64,000 bases of DNA from Pontibacter amylolyticus. Its GTDB lineage: Bacteria; Bacteroidota; Bacteroidia; Cytophagales; Hymenobacteraceae. Location of the stretch: positions 457,337 to 521,336 of the forward strand of contig NZ_BMFP01000001.1 in the NCBI RefSeq assembly GCF_014638845.1, written 5' to 3'. A program made the translations under genes and the position numbers. The number at the start of each line of letters is the position of its first letter. Within the stretch, counting starts at the first letter, position 1. Positions 42,304-51,578 of the stretch are shown one piece after another. The notes beneath the pieces are model-generated. The model did not search any database. It had not been told where the DNA came from and was given only the letters and a program-made list of their open reading frames with translations.

Positions 42304-42605
42304 GTAGAGGCTTTACGTAAAGTCGCTGAGAATAATCCTGATTTTATTGCGGCAGACATCCTTCCGCCTATTGTATACTTTAAGCAACAATGCAAAACTA
42401 CAGCACCAAAACGATCCAAACCATTGCTACAAAGCGGTACTTGTTGTATATCTTATCGAAAAAAAAAAATATGGAGCGGGCCTGTTTTTAGCCACTCACC
42501 CAATGCCCTGATCGCCCAGCTTGCGGTAGAGCCGTTATCAAGAATTGCTACCATTCTGTCCGCGACAGAAGTCACTTCCTTTTTAGCAGTCAGTTTTTTG
42601 GTTCT
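42304..42605. other. Intergenic region with regulatory module B and a coding-like stretch
   Basis: Contains module B (42371-42462) and, between 42475 and 42605, an open minus-strand stretch in frame with the DUF5996 gene after its TAG stop, reading with good codon bias (for example VADRMVAILDNGSTASWAI). No start codon context supports a separate gene. Confidence 0.45.
42371..42462 (-). promoter_or_regulatory. 92-bp regulatory module, copy B
   Basis: Starts TTGTATACTTTAAGC and ends TTGTATATCTTATCGAAAA. Half-sites begin at 42371 and 42444, again 73 bp (about seven helical turns) apart. It lies 68 bp upstream of yceI and is the best candidate operator for autoregulation of the yceI-araC operon. 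Confidence 0.62.
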
Positions 42606-43577
42606 CTACTGATCTTTATCCACCTGCTTGTAGGCTTTACGACCAGTCTTCCTCCGGTTGGAAAAGTCTTCCTGCTCCAAGGCTTTTCGATCCCACCGGG
42701 CCAGGTTGGCAGCTGCTTCGTAGGTGCTGCGCAGAAAGTCCATTAGCACAGCTTCCGGATCAGCGGCCTCCTGCACGGCATCGTAAGGCAGAATGAATTC
42801 CCGGAGTTCCGGATGGTAGTAGGCCTGGTCGGGTTTTATGCGGGCATCCTTATACCCTTCCGGTTCCGGATACATGTAGCTGTAAAACGCTGCGGCAGGA
42901 AACGCCTCGCTCCCCGGCCAGAAGCCGCAACTACAAACCTCTTTGGAATAGGCTTCCTGCGCTACCCAATCGGGCAAATGGGGCACGCCTCCGGGGTGCC
43001 GGGGTGCGTCACGGCCCGAGAAACGTGACACCGCCAGGTCGAAGCCACCCCAGAACAAATGCACGGGACTGCACTTACCACTGAACCCGGCACGGAATCG
43101 GGTAAAAACATCATGCGCCCGAAGGAATGCCTGGTGCAAAGCAGTTGCATGGTCGGGGTTGTAGGTGCCATGCGTTTCATCCTCGTAAAAGGGAATGGGG
43201 TTTTCCAGTTCATTCGGGACAGGGTAAATGTCTGCCCGTATACCTACCTGCTGCAGGGCTTCCAGTAGCTGCTTGTAGCAACCCGCTACTGACAGCTTTT
43301 TCAAGTCAATGCTGCTGGTTTCGCCCGCACTGGTTTTTAGCTGCAACTGATGGCGTATAAAGTCAAAGTCAAGCTGGAAATGCTTTTCACCGCCCACGAT
43401 ATCAGAGGTAGTAAAGCCGCTGGGCGTGACATAGAGCGTTACGTGCCAGGAATGATTGATCCAGGGCGTCTTGACCAGTCTGATCTTCCCCACGATATGG
43501 GTCCACAGGTGTATCGTCTCATAGGTCTTTTGAGCCTCTTTAAAAGACAGTTTAGGCCATGTTGTTTTCATAGGCAA
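42606..43577 (-). CDS. DUF5996 family protein
   Basis: The 323-aa protein matches DUF5996: WPKLSFKEAQKTYETIHLWTQ-type start (here WTHIVGKIRL), WHVTLYVTPSGFTT, PVHLFWGGFDLAVSRFSGR and FWPGSEAFPAAAFYSYMYPEP, each given by its core. The family is widespread and uncharacterised. It is read toward yceI and 18 bp from the OsmC gene upstream, so the two may be co-transcribed. Annotated length is normal, and I kept the TAG at 42606 as the stop despite coding-like sequence beyond it. Confidence 0.9.
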   Translation of the reverse strand: MPMKTTWPKLSFKEAQKTYETIHLWTHIVGKIRLVKTPWINHSWHVTLYVTPSGFTTSDIVGGEKHFQLDFDFIRHQLQLKTSAGETSSIDLKKLSVAGCYKQLLEALQQVGIRADIYPVPNELENPIPFYEDETHGTYNPDHATALHQAFLRAHDVFTRFRAGFSGKCSPVHLFWGGFDLAVSRFSGRDAPRHPGGVPHLPDWVAQEAYSKEVCSCGFWPGSEAFPAAAFYSYMYPEPEGYKDARIKPDQAYYHPELREFILPYDAVQEAADPEAVLMDFLRSTYEAAANLARWDRKALEQEDFSNRRKTGRKAYKQVDKDQ

Positions 43578-43595
43578 TCATTCTCAAACAAAGGT

Positions 43596-44006
43596 TCAAT
43601 CCAGCAGCGTGATAATATCGCTGGGTTTGTTTAAAAGGCGGTGCAGCGGACATGCTTTCGCTATTTTACAGAGCTTTTCGCGCTGCTCTGTTGACAGCTT
43701 TTCACCAAAAGATACACTGCAGTAAAAAATGTTATTGCCAGCGGCATTATCGGTGCTTTTCACCAGGTTTACCTTTGCTTTGATCCAACTTATCTCCCAC
43801 CCTTTCCGCGTTAAATACATACGCAGGGTGATCACCATACAGGATGCCAGCGCCATGCAGAGGAAGTCGCCGGGAGCGGGCCCCAGGTCCTGGCCCCCCA
43901 GATCGAAAGGCTCGTCGGCTATCAGCATGTGCCGGTTCGTCTGAAGCGTCGTCGTGTAGGCTTCCCCTGTATTTTCCGCTTCGGCAGTAGCGATGATGTT
44001 GGGCAT
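43596..44006 (-). CDS. OsmC-family peroxiredoxin-like protein
   Basis: The 136-aa protein has the two redox cysteines of the OsmC/Ohr family in LASCMVITLRMYLTRKGW and IAKACPLHRLLN, plus the PGDFLCMALASC strand. OsmC proteins detoxify organic hydroperoxides with thiol reductants in the cytoplasm. The gene is 18 bp upstream of DUF5996 on the same strand. Confidence 0.93.
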   Translation of the reverse strand: MPNIIATAEAENTGEAYTTTLQTNRHMLIADEPFDLGGQDLGPAPGDFLCMALASCMVITLRMYLTRKGWEISWIKAKVNLVKSTDNAAGNNIFYCSVSFGEKLSTEQREKLCKIAKACPLHRLLNKPSDIITLLD

Positions 44007-44514
44007 TTGTCCGTTATTAGCTGTTCCTACTATGTCAAATGCCGCTTCCTAACAAACCTTACAGCCGACAATCTGACTCCTATACCTGGTAAAGGGCTGA
44101 AGCTTCATTCCCAGCCTTTTACACCTTATACCTGATCGACAGTCAGGGGGTTCTGGCATCGGCATACCTTTCCCGCACTGCCTGTGATCTGGTATGGGAA
44201 AGATCGGTAAAGCCACAGAAAACTATGGAAACAACCCTCTTGCCAGCAAATAACCAGAAGTACTTTGCCTGCTGTACGACACGTTGTTGGTCAGGGAAAT
44301 CCGTATGTGATTAGGGATACGCAAGGTTTATGTGATAACTTTGTCCTACCCCCTGAATGCGGAGCCCCACTATCAGAGGAGGCGGACAAGGTCGCCTTGA
44401 AAGCAGGCGATCCGGATTGTCAGCGTAACAGGAAGGTAAACATTCGGTCGCATTTGTTTGGCTTCAAGCCCCCACCCTATTCATACTCCCATGAGCTTTC
44501 AAACAGCATCTCCT
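44007..44514. other. Intergenic region before an MFS gene
   Basis: About 500 bp with no supported gene. It has two TATACCT words (44082, 44127) flanking an imperfect inverted repeat (GTAAAGGGCTG near 44093 with CAGCCTTTTAC near 44120). A short open frame at 44265-44522 shows no domain. Confidence 0.5.
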
Positions 44515-45687
44515 ATGAATGATCAAAGCACAACAATCAGTGTGAAAGTTTATTTTCCGTGGCTGCTCATGATTTTAATGTCGTCTGTGACGTTTGTCGG
44601 GATTCTTTCGGAGTTGATGCCCTCGGGTGTTCTCCCACAGATGATGGCGGACCTGAACATCAACGAGGTACAGGGCGGTAACCTGGTTGGGTATTATGCC
44701 ATCGCCTCTGCCATTTTCGCGATCCCGCTCGTTTCCCTTACCATGAAATTCAACCGCAAAATTTTGCTGTTGATTCTGCTGGCTGGTTTTGCTGTTTCCA
44801 ACATTGTGGCGGGCCTCTCACTCAATTACACAGTTATCATATTCCTCCGAATCATAGGCGGGATTTGTGCCGGTGTGATGTGGCCCATGATCGCGGCCTA
44901 CGGTATGCGCCTGGTCAGCGAAGCGCAGCACGGCAGGGCGATCGCCGTCATCATGGCGGGAAACACCTTGGGCATCAGCCTGGGGATGCCGGTTGTGACT
45001 TTTATCGGAAATGAATATGGCTGGCAAACAGAATTCATTGCACTCGGGGTGTTTATTCTGGTCATTGGATTGCTGTGCATTTTCATGCTGCCTTCCACCC
45101 CCGGAGAAAAGCTGACCAAAAGTTCATCACCCTTTGCCCTGCTCAAAATCCCGGCGGTTCTGATTGTGCTTTTGCTTACGTTGCTCGGCGTGAGCGCGCA
45201 CTACGGGGTATATGTGTACATCACCAGCCTGGTAGAAGAAGTCCAGCTTACCGGAGGTATAGAAAGCACCTTGCTGCTTTTCGGAGCCGGGTCCCTGATT
45301 TCTGTATTGCTGGCCATCAAATACACTGATCTATACCTGAGGCAGCTGACAGTGGCCATGTTCGCCCTTTTGATCGTTTCTATGGTTGTATTAATACTAT
45401 TCGGCAACATTACAGGTATAGCGCACTTTGCCTTCTTTCTGTGGGGACTTTCGTTTGGTCCGCTGGTCACCCTGTTTCAGGCGGCGGTGAGCCGGCAGGT
45501 CGAAAGAGCCAAAGATGTGGCTACCTCGGTGCAGTCCTCTGCCTTCAACTTTTCCATTATGCTGGCCACTTCCGGCGCCGGTCTGCTGCTCGGCCTCTAT
45601 TCTCCCATGGTCCTGACGTATATGGCTATCAGCCTGGCAATTCCAGGCATGCTGATTTCCATTTTTGCGAGAAAGACGTTGGGTTAA
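44515..45687 (+). CDS. MFS transporter, DHA1-type drug/metabolite efflux
   Basis: Start placed at ATG 44515 (MNDQSTT; 390 aa); ATG 44491 is an alternative. Twelve hydrophobic helices are visible. The N-terminal helix LMSSVTFVGILSELMPSGVLPQMMADLNI is typical of DHA1 pumps of the AraJ/NepI/PbuE group, with a short loop-2 motif (PLVSLTMKFNRK) and motif C-like IIGGICAGVMWPMIAAYG. Substrate unknown; efflux by proton antiport is expected. Confidence 0.88.
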   Translation: MNDQSTTISVKVYFPWLLMILMSSVTFVGILSELMPSGVLPQMMADLNINEVQGGNLVGYYAIASAIFAIPLVSLTMKFNRKILLLILLAGFAVSNIVAGLSLNYTVIIFLRIIGGICAGVMWPMIAAYGMRLVSEAQHGRAIAVIMAGNTLGISLGMPVVTFIGNEYGWQTEFIALGVFILVIGLLCIFMLPSTPGEKLTKSSSPFALLKIPAVLIVLLLTLLGVSAHYGVYVYITSLVEEVQLTGGIESTLLLFGAGSLISVLLAIKYTDLYLRQLTVAMFALLIVSMVVLILFGNITGIAHFAFFLWGLSFGPLVTLFQAAVSRQVERAKDVATSVQSSAFNFSIMLATSGAGLLLGLYSPMVLTYMAISLAIPGMLISIFARKTLG

Positions 45688-45703
45688 CCTTTATGGTGCC
45701 AAC

Positions 45704-46222
45704 CTATACCTTCACCGGATGCGTTTCCAGGTATGCTGAAGTATAAGGGTGTTCTTTGGCCACTCCCTCCGACATGATGTGCATCACGGACCAGCCCCTT
45801 TCTTTGAGGTAGTCTGAGATGATGGCGCGATGGCACCGCCACCACACGGCTTCGGAACACATGTAGGCGGTTCGCTTTTGGTGGGCGACCTCCGTCAGCT
45901 TCGCTATTGCATCTTCAAATTCCTTGGTTTCAGCGTAATCGGCGTAGCCGCGAAAGGAGTCGCTTCTCCAGACGGTGTGAGGTGAGTCAGGCCTTGGCTT
46001 TCTGCGGCCGCCCAGCTCTTGCTCGGGCATATACCTGATCCCAGCTTCGGGCAGGAAAGACTCCAGGGCCGACACATTGAAGTGCGGGTACTTTTTAGAA
46101 CCAGGGTACCGACGCACATCCACCAGTACCTCAATCTGAAATGACTGCAGCGCGGCCACAAATTCCTCCGGACTTCTGGTAGAATGCCCAAAGGTCCATA
46201 TGGTTTTGTTCGTTTTTGACAT
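45704..46222 (-). CDS. DUF488 family protein
   Basis: The 172-aa protein matches DUF488: TFGHSTRSPEEFVAAL, LVDVRRYPGSKKYPHFN, a conserved FRGYADY, and CSEAVWWRCHRAIISDYL with the CxE...CHR motif. The family is uncharacterised, and the Cys/His cluster hints at a redox or hydrolytic site. It converges on the MFS gene with 16 bp between the stops. Confidence 0.92.
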   Translation of the reverse strand: MSKTNKTIWTFGHSTRSPEEFVAALQSFQIEVLVDVRRYPGSKKYPHFNVSALESFLPEAGIRYMPEQELGGRRKPRPDSPHTVWRSDSFRGYADYAETKEFEDAIAKLTEVAHQKRTAYMCSEAVWWRCHRAIISDYLKERGWSVMHIMSEGVAKEHPYTSAYLETHPVKV

Positions 46223-46510
46223 ATTTGTTTTTCTTCCCGTTAAACGCCTTCATAGCTTTTGCAGCAAAGGGCCGCTTTCCAGGAGGCACTATGAGCTCGC
46301 TTTCAATCCAGCCTCGGCCAAGGCAATGTGCATTTTAAGCTTTATCATTATCTGCCTGTACGCCCTTTTGCGCCTGTTCCAACGTAAAGCTTTTTCGCCT
46401 TGTAATTCAAGTGTTGAAGGCCCCTTTGCATGGCTTTTCATACTGCAGGCAGGACGAAAGGTTGGCTTCAGTAGGTGTTTGCTCCTTCAAGTGGTCCCGA
46501 AAAAGCCCGC
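46223..46510. other. Intergenic region, nothing recognised
   Basis: 288 bp between the DUF488 start and the GH3 stop. An open frame crosses it on the plus strand but runs into the GH3 gene and has no recognisable domain. Confidence 0.45.
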
Positions 46511-48622
46511 TTACTCTGTCGTTGCTCCGGAACCTCGTGCGCTGGCGGACTGTCCGTACCGTAGCCCTTCCCCGAACTTGAACAAGGCATACCCTTCTGC
46601 TTCCTTATGACCGGGTAGATCTTCTTTGTTGTTCTCCACTGCCTGCTGGCTGATCGGTGTTGTAAAAGGCATCTTACCGCTGGGGTTGAACTTCCCGGTC
46701 ACCACATCCAGCAGCGCTCCGGGCTCTGTTCCAAAGGTGGTTAGTATACCCAGGAAACGATTGCTCGTCTGTTTGTTGTACACTTCATCAATCACAAAGG
46801 GGTTGGCGTAATTGATGACCAGCACAGTTGGTTTCTTCGAGGTGAGCGCGTTGATGTACTTCACATCCACCGCGCAGGCGGAAAGGGTTACCTGTATAGG
46901 AGAGTCATCTGACGGGAAGAGCGGACGGATAGTAGGTTTTACCCAGAGCAGGATCACATCGGCTTCTTCGGGCCTGGAGACGAAGGTAAGGCCTTCGTAG
47001 GTTTCCGCATACACCTTGCCCGGTCCGGGCGTCATCTTTCCGTATACCTTGCCGTAATCCTCGAAGTATACCTTTGTGCCCTTTACCAGCGGCAGCGCAT
47101 TTTTTTCATTCCGCAGCAGCACAATGGACTTGCGTTGCGCCTCTTGCCCGGCCTCCACGAATTCCTGCCTGCCCACTACTTCGCCGGCCTTCTCCTCTTC
47201 TACATAGGGGTTCTCAAAAAGCCCGAGCTGGAACAACTCTATGAGGAGCAGCATAACCGATTCATCCACGTACTCCATCACCTCCGGATGCGCTTTTAGG
47301 GTTTTAAGAAGCGGGACAGGATCGGCATTGCCGGCAAACAGGTTGGTGCCTGCCTCCAGCGCCTTGACATAGCGCTGTTCAATAGTGAGCTTCTCTACAC
47401 CCCAAGGCATGGACTCAATAGGGCCGGTATCGGAATTGATGATTCCTTTGAAACCCAATTGTCCGCGCAACACATCCCGCAGGAGACCCTTGTTATAAGC
47501 ATAAGCCACTTCTTCATACTTGGTGTCCCTGGGCAGCGAATAATAGGGCATAATGGAGGACGTACCGGCTTGGATGGCTGCCTTGAAAGGGCGCATATTT
47601 TCCTCCATCTGACCTCCCGGAAACACGGCAAAGCGGCCATAGGTATAGTGTGGATCAAAACCCTTGTAGGCGGACCCTCCGCCCGGAAAATGCTTGGTGG
47701 TCATGGCCACTGACTCGTGGTTCAACCTGGTTCCCTGAAAGCCTAAGGTGATGGCTGCGATGGATTGGGCAACCAGTTCGGGGTCTTCCCCGAAGGTTCC
47801 CTCAATGCGCTGCCAGCGGGGCTCTGTCGCCAGGTCCGCCATGTACATGTAGCCTTTGCGTATACCTACTGCCAGCCATTCCTGCCGTGCCATGTCCCCA
47901 AAGCGGCGGATCATCGCGGAATCGGCCATGGCGCCCAACCCGATTTCAGAGGGCCATTTGGAAAAGCCAATCGTGGTGGAACCCGTGGCGCCCAACGCCC
48001 CGGTCGTGATGTGGTTGCGGGGATTGGAAGCGAACAGCACCGGTATACCCAGGCTATCGCTCTCCGCCAGCGCCTGCACTTTGTTGGCCCAGCGTGCCAT
48101 GGTATCTGCCGGTGCCGTGGTTGTTCTCCAGATAAAATGCCGCATCTTGTGCCTGAGTATGCCTTTGGTGGTACCAACTGTGTTCATCACCGGAAAAGGG
48201 AGGGGCACGCCGGTAAACTGGTTTTTGTCGATGACAACATCCTCCTCGTTAAACGCGCTGGTGATGGGTTTTGTCTCCCCGGAGACCTCGAGCATGAACG
48301 ATTCGTTGTACATGCGCATATCGGCAATCAGCATCATCCCCACTTTCTCCTCCAGCGACATCTTACTAAGCAGGTCCTTGCTTCTTTCGGCTGGGGTTAA
48401 ACGCCAATCTTCATAAGCATCCAGCCGGCCATTGCGGTTGAGGTCTTTGAACTGCAGGCCGTCAGTCTCCAAAAGCTTTGCGGAGCGGTAACCCAGACTA
48501 GGTTGGGAGGACTTTTCTGTTCCGGTTTCAACTTTAGAATCCTTATCTTTTCCGGATTGACCGCAGGCATTCAGCAGGGCAAATAGTACAGTCATAAAAA
48601 GGAAGGTATGGAAATTCTTCAT
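46511..48622 (-). CDS. Glycoside hydrolase family 3 lipoprotein
   Basis: Start chosen at ATG 48622 (703 aa), which gives the lipoprotein signal MKNFHTFLFMTVLFALLNAC (Cys20). Family 3 layout: N-terminal TIM barrel with MSLEEKVGMMLIADMR and KHFPGGGSAYKGFD, and a nucleophile region GFKGIINSDTGPIESMPWG (Asp of NSD). A C-terminal alpha/beta sandwich follows with IVLLRNEKNALPL and FNPSGKMPFTTP. Beta-glucosidase or xylosidase activity on the cell surface is likely. The nucleophile is followed by Thr rather than the usual Trp. Confidence 0.92.
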   Translation of the reverse strand: MKNFHTFLFMTVLFALLNACGQSGKDKDSKVETGTEKSSQPSLGYRSAKLLETDGLQFKDLNRNGRLDAYEDWRLTPAERSKDLLSKMSLEEKVGMMLIADMRMYNESFMLEVSGETKPITSAFNEEDVVIDKNQFTGVPLPFPVMNTVGTTKGILRHKMRHFIWRTTTAPADTMARWANKVQALAESDSLGIPVLFASNPRNHITTGALGATGSTTIGFSKWPSEIGLGAMADSAMIRRFGDMARQEWLAVGIRKGYMYMADLATEPRWQRIEGTFGEDPELVAQSIAAITLGFQGTRLNHESVAMTTKHFPGGGSAYKGFDPHYTYGRFAVFPGGQMEENMRPFKAAIQAGTSSIMPYYSLPRDTKYEEVAYAYNKGLLRDVLRGQLGFKGIINSDTGPIESMPWGVEKLTIEQRYVKALEAGTNLFAGNADPVPLLKTLKAHPEVMEYVDESVMLLLIELFQLGLFENPYVEEEKAGEVVGRQEFVEAGQEAQRKSIVLLRNEKNALPLVKGTKVYFEDYGKVYGKMTPGPGKVYAETYEGLTFVSRPEEADVILLWVKPTIRPLFPSDDSPIQVTLSACAVDVKYINALTSKKPTVLVINYANPFVIDEVYNKQTSNRFLGILTTFGTEPGALLDVVTGKFNPSGKMPFTTPISQQAVENNKEDLPGHKEAEGYALFKFGEGLRYGQSASARGSGATTE

Positions 48623-48656
48623 ATAGGTATAGACAGGATTTAGCTTAAAAACCACT

Positions 48657-49916
48657 CTATTTATTTAAGTAATCCAGGATGATCTGAACCTGTGCTTTTA
48701 CCCCGTTTTGCAAAGCGCTTTCATCCACCGTGAATTTGGGGTTGTGGTTTGCTGCACCATCCCCAATGCCGAGCGTCATAAAACTGACGGGCGCTATTTT
48801 CCTGTAGTAGGCAAAGTCTTCGCTGGCTGTCATCATGGGGGCATCAAAAACTTGTTCCTTTCCCAGGATGCCCACAGCACTTTTCCTGGCATGGGCGTTG
48901 AGGGCTTCATCATTTTGAATGGCCGGGTAGGTAGGAACGTACTCCAACTCGTAGGTAGCTCCGTAAGCTTTTGTGATGTTGTCGATTATTTCCTTTATCC
49001 TTTCTTCTACCTGTTTTCTGGTTTTATCTGTCGTGGTGCGAATGCTGGCAGCTAACTCGGCCCTGTCTGCTATTACATTAAAAGCATCACCCGACTGAAA
49101 TTTACCAATGGTAACCACTGTCATTTCGCCCGGTTCCACGTTTCGGGATACAACGGATTGTAATGCGCTGACAATGGCTGCCCCTACCACGATCGGGTCA
49201 ATTCCCAGATGGGGCATGGAGCCATGTGAACCTTTCCCGATAATGTTCAGATGAAAGACGTCCTGCGCGGTCGAAGCAGCGCCTACGGGCAAAATACCCA
49301 CATGGCCGGCAGGAAAATTGGGCAGCACATGCATCCCGAAAAAGGCGTCCACGCCCTTCAAAGCCCCTGAATTGATGATATCTATGGCCCCGCCGGGTGG
49401 GGATTCCTCCGCGTGCTGGAAAATGAAATACACCGTTCCTTTCAGTTGGTTTTGCATTTTGGATAGGGTAGCGGCGGTTCCCAGCAGCACGGCCGTATGC
49501 GCATCATGGCCACAGGAGTGCATGACGTTTTCCGCTTTTGATTTGAATGGCAAATCGGTTTCCTCCTGCATCGGCAAAGCATCCATGTCCGCCCGGAAGG
49601 CCACGGTCTTGCCAGGCTTGGCGCCTTTCAGTATGCCGATGACGCTTGTTTTGGCAGGCCTTATGACTTCTATATTGGGAAAGGACTTCAGCACTTCTTC
49701 CACATACTTGCCAGTGTTTTCCTCATTGAAGGATAGCTCGGGGTTCTGGTGGATGTGCCGGCGCCAGGTAATAACATCTTCGGCCGGTATGTTTTTTACC
49801 CAGGTGGGATTCGAATTCTTGTTACCGGTGTTTTTACTTTGTTTCGTCTGTGCACTGAGTGGACCACACAGGAAGACGGTGAGCAGAAGCAGTAATAGCT
49901 TTATCATTATATTCAT
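48657..49916 (-). CDS. Secreted M20 family amidohydrolase
   Basis: The 419-aa protein has a signal peptide (to about residue 25) and the M20D amidohydrolase core: IHQNPELSFNEENTGKYV, FRADMDALPMQEETDLPF, SCGHDAHTAVLLGTA (zinc ligands), FQHAEESPPGGA and MTASEDFAYY. Such enzymes cleave N-acyl amino acids, hippurate or indole-amino acid conjugates. It is 34 bp upstream of the GH3 gene in the same direction. A second, signal-less M20 gene lies at 50286-51551. Confidence 0.93.
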   Translation of the reverse strand: MNIMIKLLLLLLTVFLCGPLSAQTKQSKNTGNKNSNPTWVKNIPAEDVITWRRHIHQNPELSFNEENTGKYVEEVLKSFPNIEVIRPAKTSVIGILKGAKPGKTVAFRADMDALPMQEETDLPFKSKAENVMHSCGHDAHTAVLLGTAATLSKMQNQLKGTVYFIFQHAEESPPGGAIDIINSGALKGVDAFFGMHVLPNFPAGHVGILPVGAASTAQDVFHLNIIGKGSHGSMPHLGIDPIVVGAAIVSALQSVVSRNVEPGEMTVVTIGKFQSGDAFNVIADRAELAASIRTTTDKTRKQVEERIKEIIDNITKAYGATYELEYVPTYPAIQNDEALNAHARKSAVGILGKEQVFDAPMMTASEDFAYYRKIAPVSFMTLGIGDGAANHNPKFTVDESALQNGVKAQVQIILDYLNK

Positions 49917-50031
49917 GCTGCTTTAAATTATACATTTCTATACTTTGTATACTGCCTCACCCAATCCAGGTTGATTGTTTTTGACGTTAATTCTATGATA
50001 TGCAGGCTTTTATTAACACTCGAGGTTGGAG

Positions 50032-50283
50032 TTAGAAATAGACGCTCTGTTTTACTCTTAAGCGCCAGTTTGTTAATCCGGCAGGCGGCATAGCTCCGAT
50101 ACAAAGGTCACGGATTATCCCTCCGCCGCAGGCCACGGTAAAGGCAAGGTTGCAGATCCCCAACAGGTCAAGGTAACATTTCCGGGCTGCCGTAGCCCCG
50201 TTTATGGCAAAGGCAAAGGTCCCTGCCAAATAAAGGGCGAGGTAGTGCGACTGCAGCTCTTTCTTTCCGATTCCCCAGGCCCG
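50032..50283 (-). pseudogene. Remnant of a TRIC-type cation channel (UPF0126/YicG) gene
   Basis: The frame encodes LALYLAGTFAFAINGATAARK, then LDLLGICNLAFTVACGGGIIRDLCIGAMPPAGLTNWR before diverging into VKQSVYF and a stop. FAI-x-GA-x-AARK-x-LDL-x-G and GGG-x-IRDL-x-IG-x-x-P are the hallmark of the first repeat of the UPF0126 family (normally about 200 aa). Only about 60 residues remain, there is no ATG at the start, and the second repeat is missing. It is wedged between two M20 genes, consistent with a local deletion. Confidence 0.7.
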
Positions 50284-50285
50284 GT

Positions 50286-51551
50286 TTAATGGAACCAGGC
50301 TGCGGCGGCTGTCATCATCGCCTGCAAACCGGTTTTTAAGGTTGGGTGTATGACTGGCGCAAACTTGGGTGAATGATTACTGGGTATAGAGTTTATCCGA
50401 TCTGCTTCTTTAGCAGCCAGATAGGTCTGGGGGTCGGTTCCGCCCACAAACCAGAAAACATAAGGCACTTGCCAGTTCCGGCCAAAAATACTGAAGTCCT
50501 CGCTGGCAGAGGCGGGCTTGGTTTCAAAAGCCCTGTCGCCAAACTGTATCTTGAAGGCCTCCACCACTCTGGCGGTGGCTTCGGCATCGTTTACAGTCAT
50601 CGGGTAACTGACTAGCTCCGTAAACTCAGGATCCCTCGGAGCATTGGAAGCGGCACATTCCGCACAGCAGATTCGTTTTACCGCTGAAAGGATGTGATCC
50701 TTTACACTGTCGTTGAAGGTGCGGATATTGAGTTTGAGCGTGGCCTCTTCGGGGATGATATTTTCCTTCGTGCCTGCCTGCAGCGCACCTACGGTCAGCA
50801 CGGCATTCTCGATCGGGGCTACCTCACGGGAAATAATGGTCTGCAGGCGCATGGTGGTAGCCGCCGCCATGACTACCGGGTCGATGGAGGTATGGGGCAG
50901 GGAACCATGTGATCCACGCCCAAAAAGTCTTACTTTCAGGCTGTTGCCGGCTGATAAAATAGTGCCGCTGCGATACTTTACAGTGCCGGCTTCTCCCACC
51001 ATCACATGCTGCCCCAGGATGATATCCGGCTTGGGGAAACGCTCCATCATGCCATCGTCTATCATACTCTGGGCACCGCGTCCTACTTCTTCGCCCGGCT
51101 GGAAAACGGCCATTAGCGTCCCTCTCCACAGGTCTCTGTTTTCTGAAAACAGCCTGGCTGCGCCCATCAGCCAGGTAACATGCAGGTCGTGACCGCAAAC
51201 ATGCGAGACACCAACCTCTGTTCCTTCTTCGTCTCTGGCTATTTTCGTACTGGCATAGGGCAGGCCTGTGTCTTCGGTTACAGGCAGTGCATCCATATCC
51301 GCCCGAAGCATCACAACCGGGCCGTCGCCATTCTGTAAAATACCTACCACACCGGTCACCCCAACGCCCGTTGAAACCTCAAACTGGTATCGGGTTAAAT
51401 AATCCGCAGCAATTTTAGCCGTCCGGAATTCCTCCATTGATAATTCCGGGTTCTGGTGAATGTCTTTATAGATCGCTTCCAGCTCGGGGAGCAGCGGCTC
51501 TATCAGGCTGTCCATTTTATCATTGAAGGCTTTGATTTGAGGAATCTCCAT
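50286..51551 (-). CDS. Cytoplasmic M20 family amidohydrolase
   Basis: The 421-aa protein shares the M20D motifs: IHQNPELSMEEFRTAKIA, LRADMDALPVTEDTGLPY, VCGHDLHVTWLMGAA, FQPGEEVGRGAQ and PASASEDFSIFG. Unlike the copy at 48657 it lacks a signal peptide. It is 27 bp behind the MFS gene at 51579-53063, so the pump and the hydrolase are probably co-expressed; export or import of an amide substrate or product is a reasonable inference. Confidence 0.93.
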   Translation of the reverse strand: MEIPQIKAFNDKMDSLIEPLLPELEAIYKDIHQNPELSMEEFRTAKIAADYLTRYQFEVSTGVGVTGVVGILQNGDGPVVMLRADMDALPVTEDTGLPYASTKIARDEEGTEVGVSHVCGHDLHVTWLMGAARLFSENRDLWRGTLMAVFQPGEEVGRGAQSMIDDGMMERFPKPDIILGQHVMVGEAGTVKYRSGTILSAGNSLKVRLFGRGSHGSLPHTSIDPVVMAAATTMRLQTIISREVAPIENAVLTVGALQAGTKENIIPEEATLKLNIRTFNDSVKDHILSAVKRICCAECAASNAPRDPEFTELVSYPMTVNDAEATARVVEAFKIQFGDRAFETKPASASEDFSIFGRNWQVPYVFWFVGGTDPQTYLAAKEADRINSIPSNHSPKFAPVIHPTLKTGLQAMMTAAAAWFH

Positions 51552-51578
51552 CGCGATAGTGTTAACTAAAACTAAAAA

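Noticed and set aside
44265..44522. 85-codon open frame in the spacer before the MFS gene
   Set aside because: It overlaps the MFS start and shows no domain or leader-peptide pattern.
46200..46610. 136-codon plus-strand open frame before the GH3 gene
   Set aside because: It overlaps both the DUF488 start and the GH3 C-terminus and lacks any recognisable feature.
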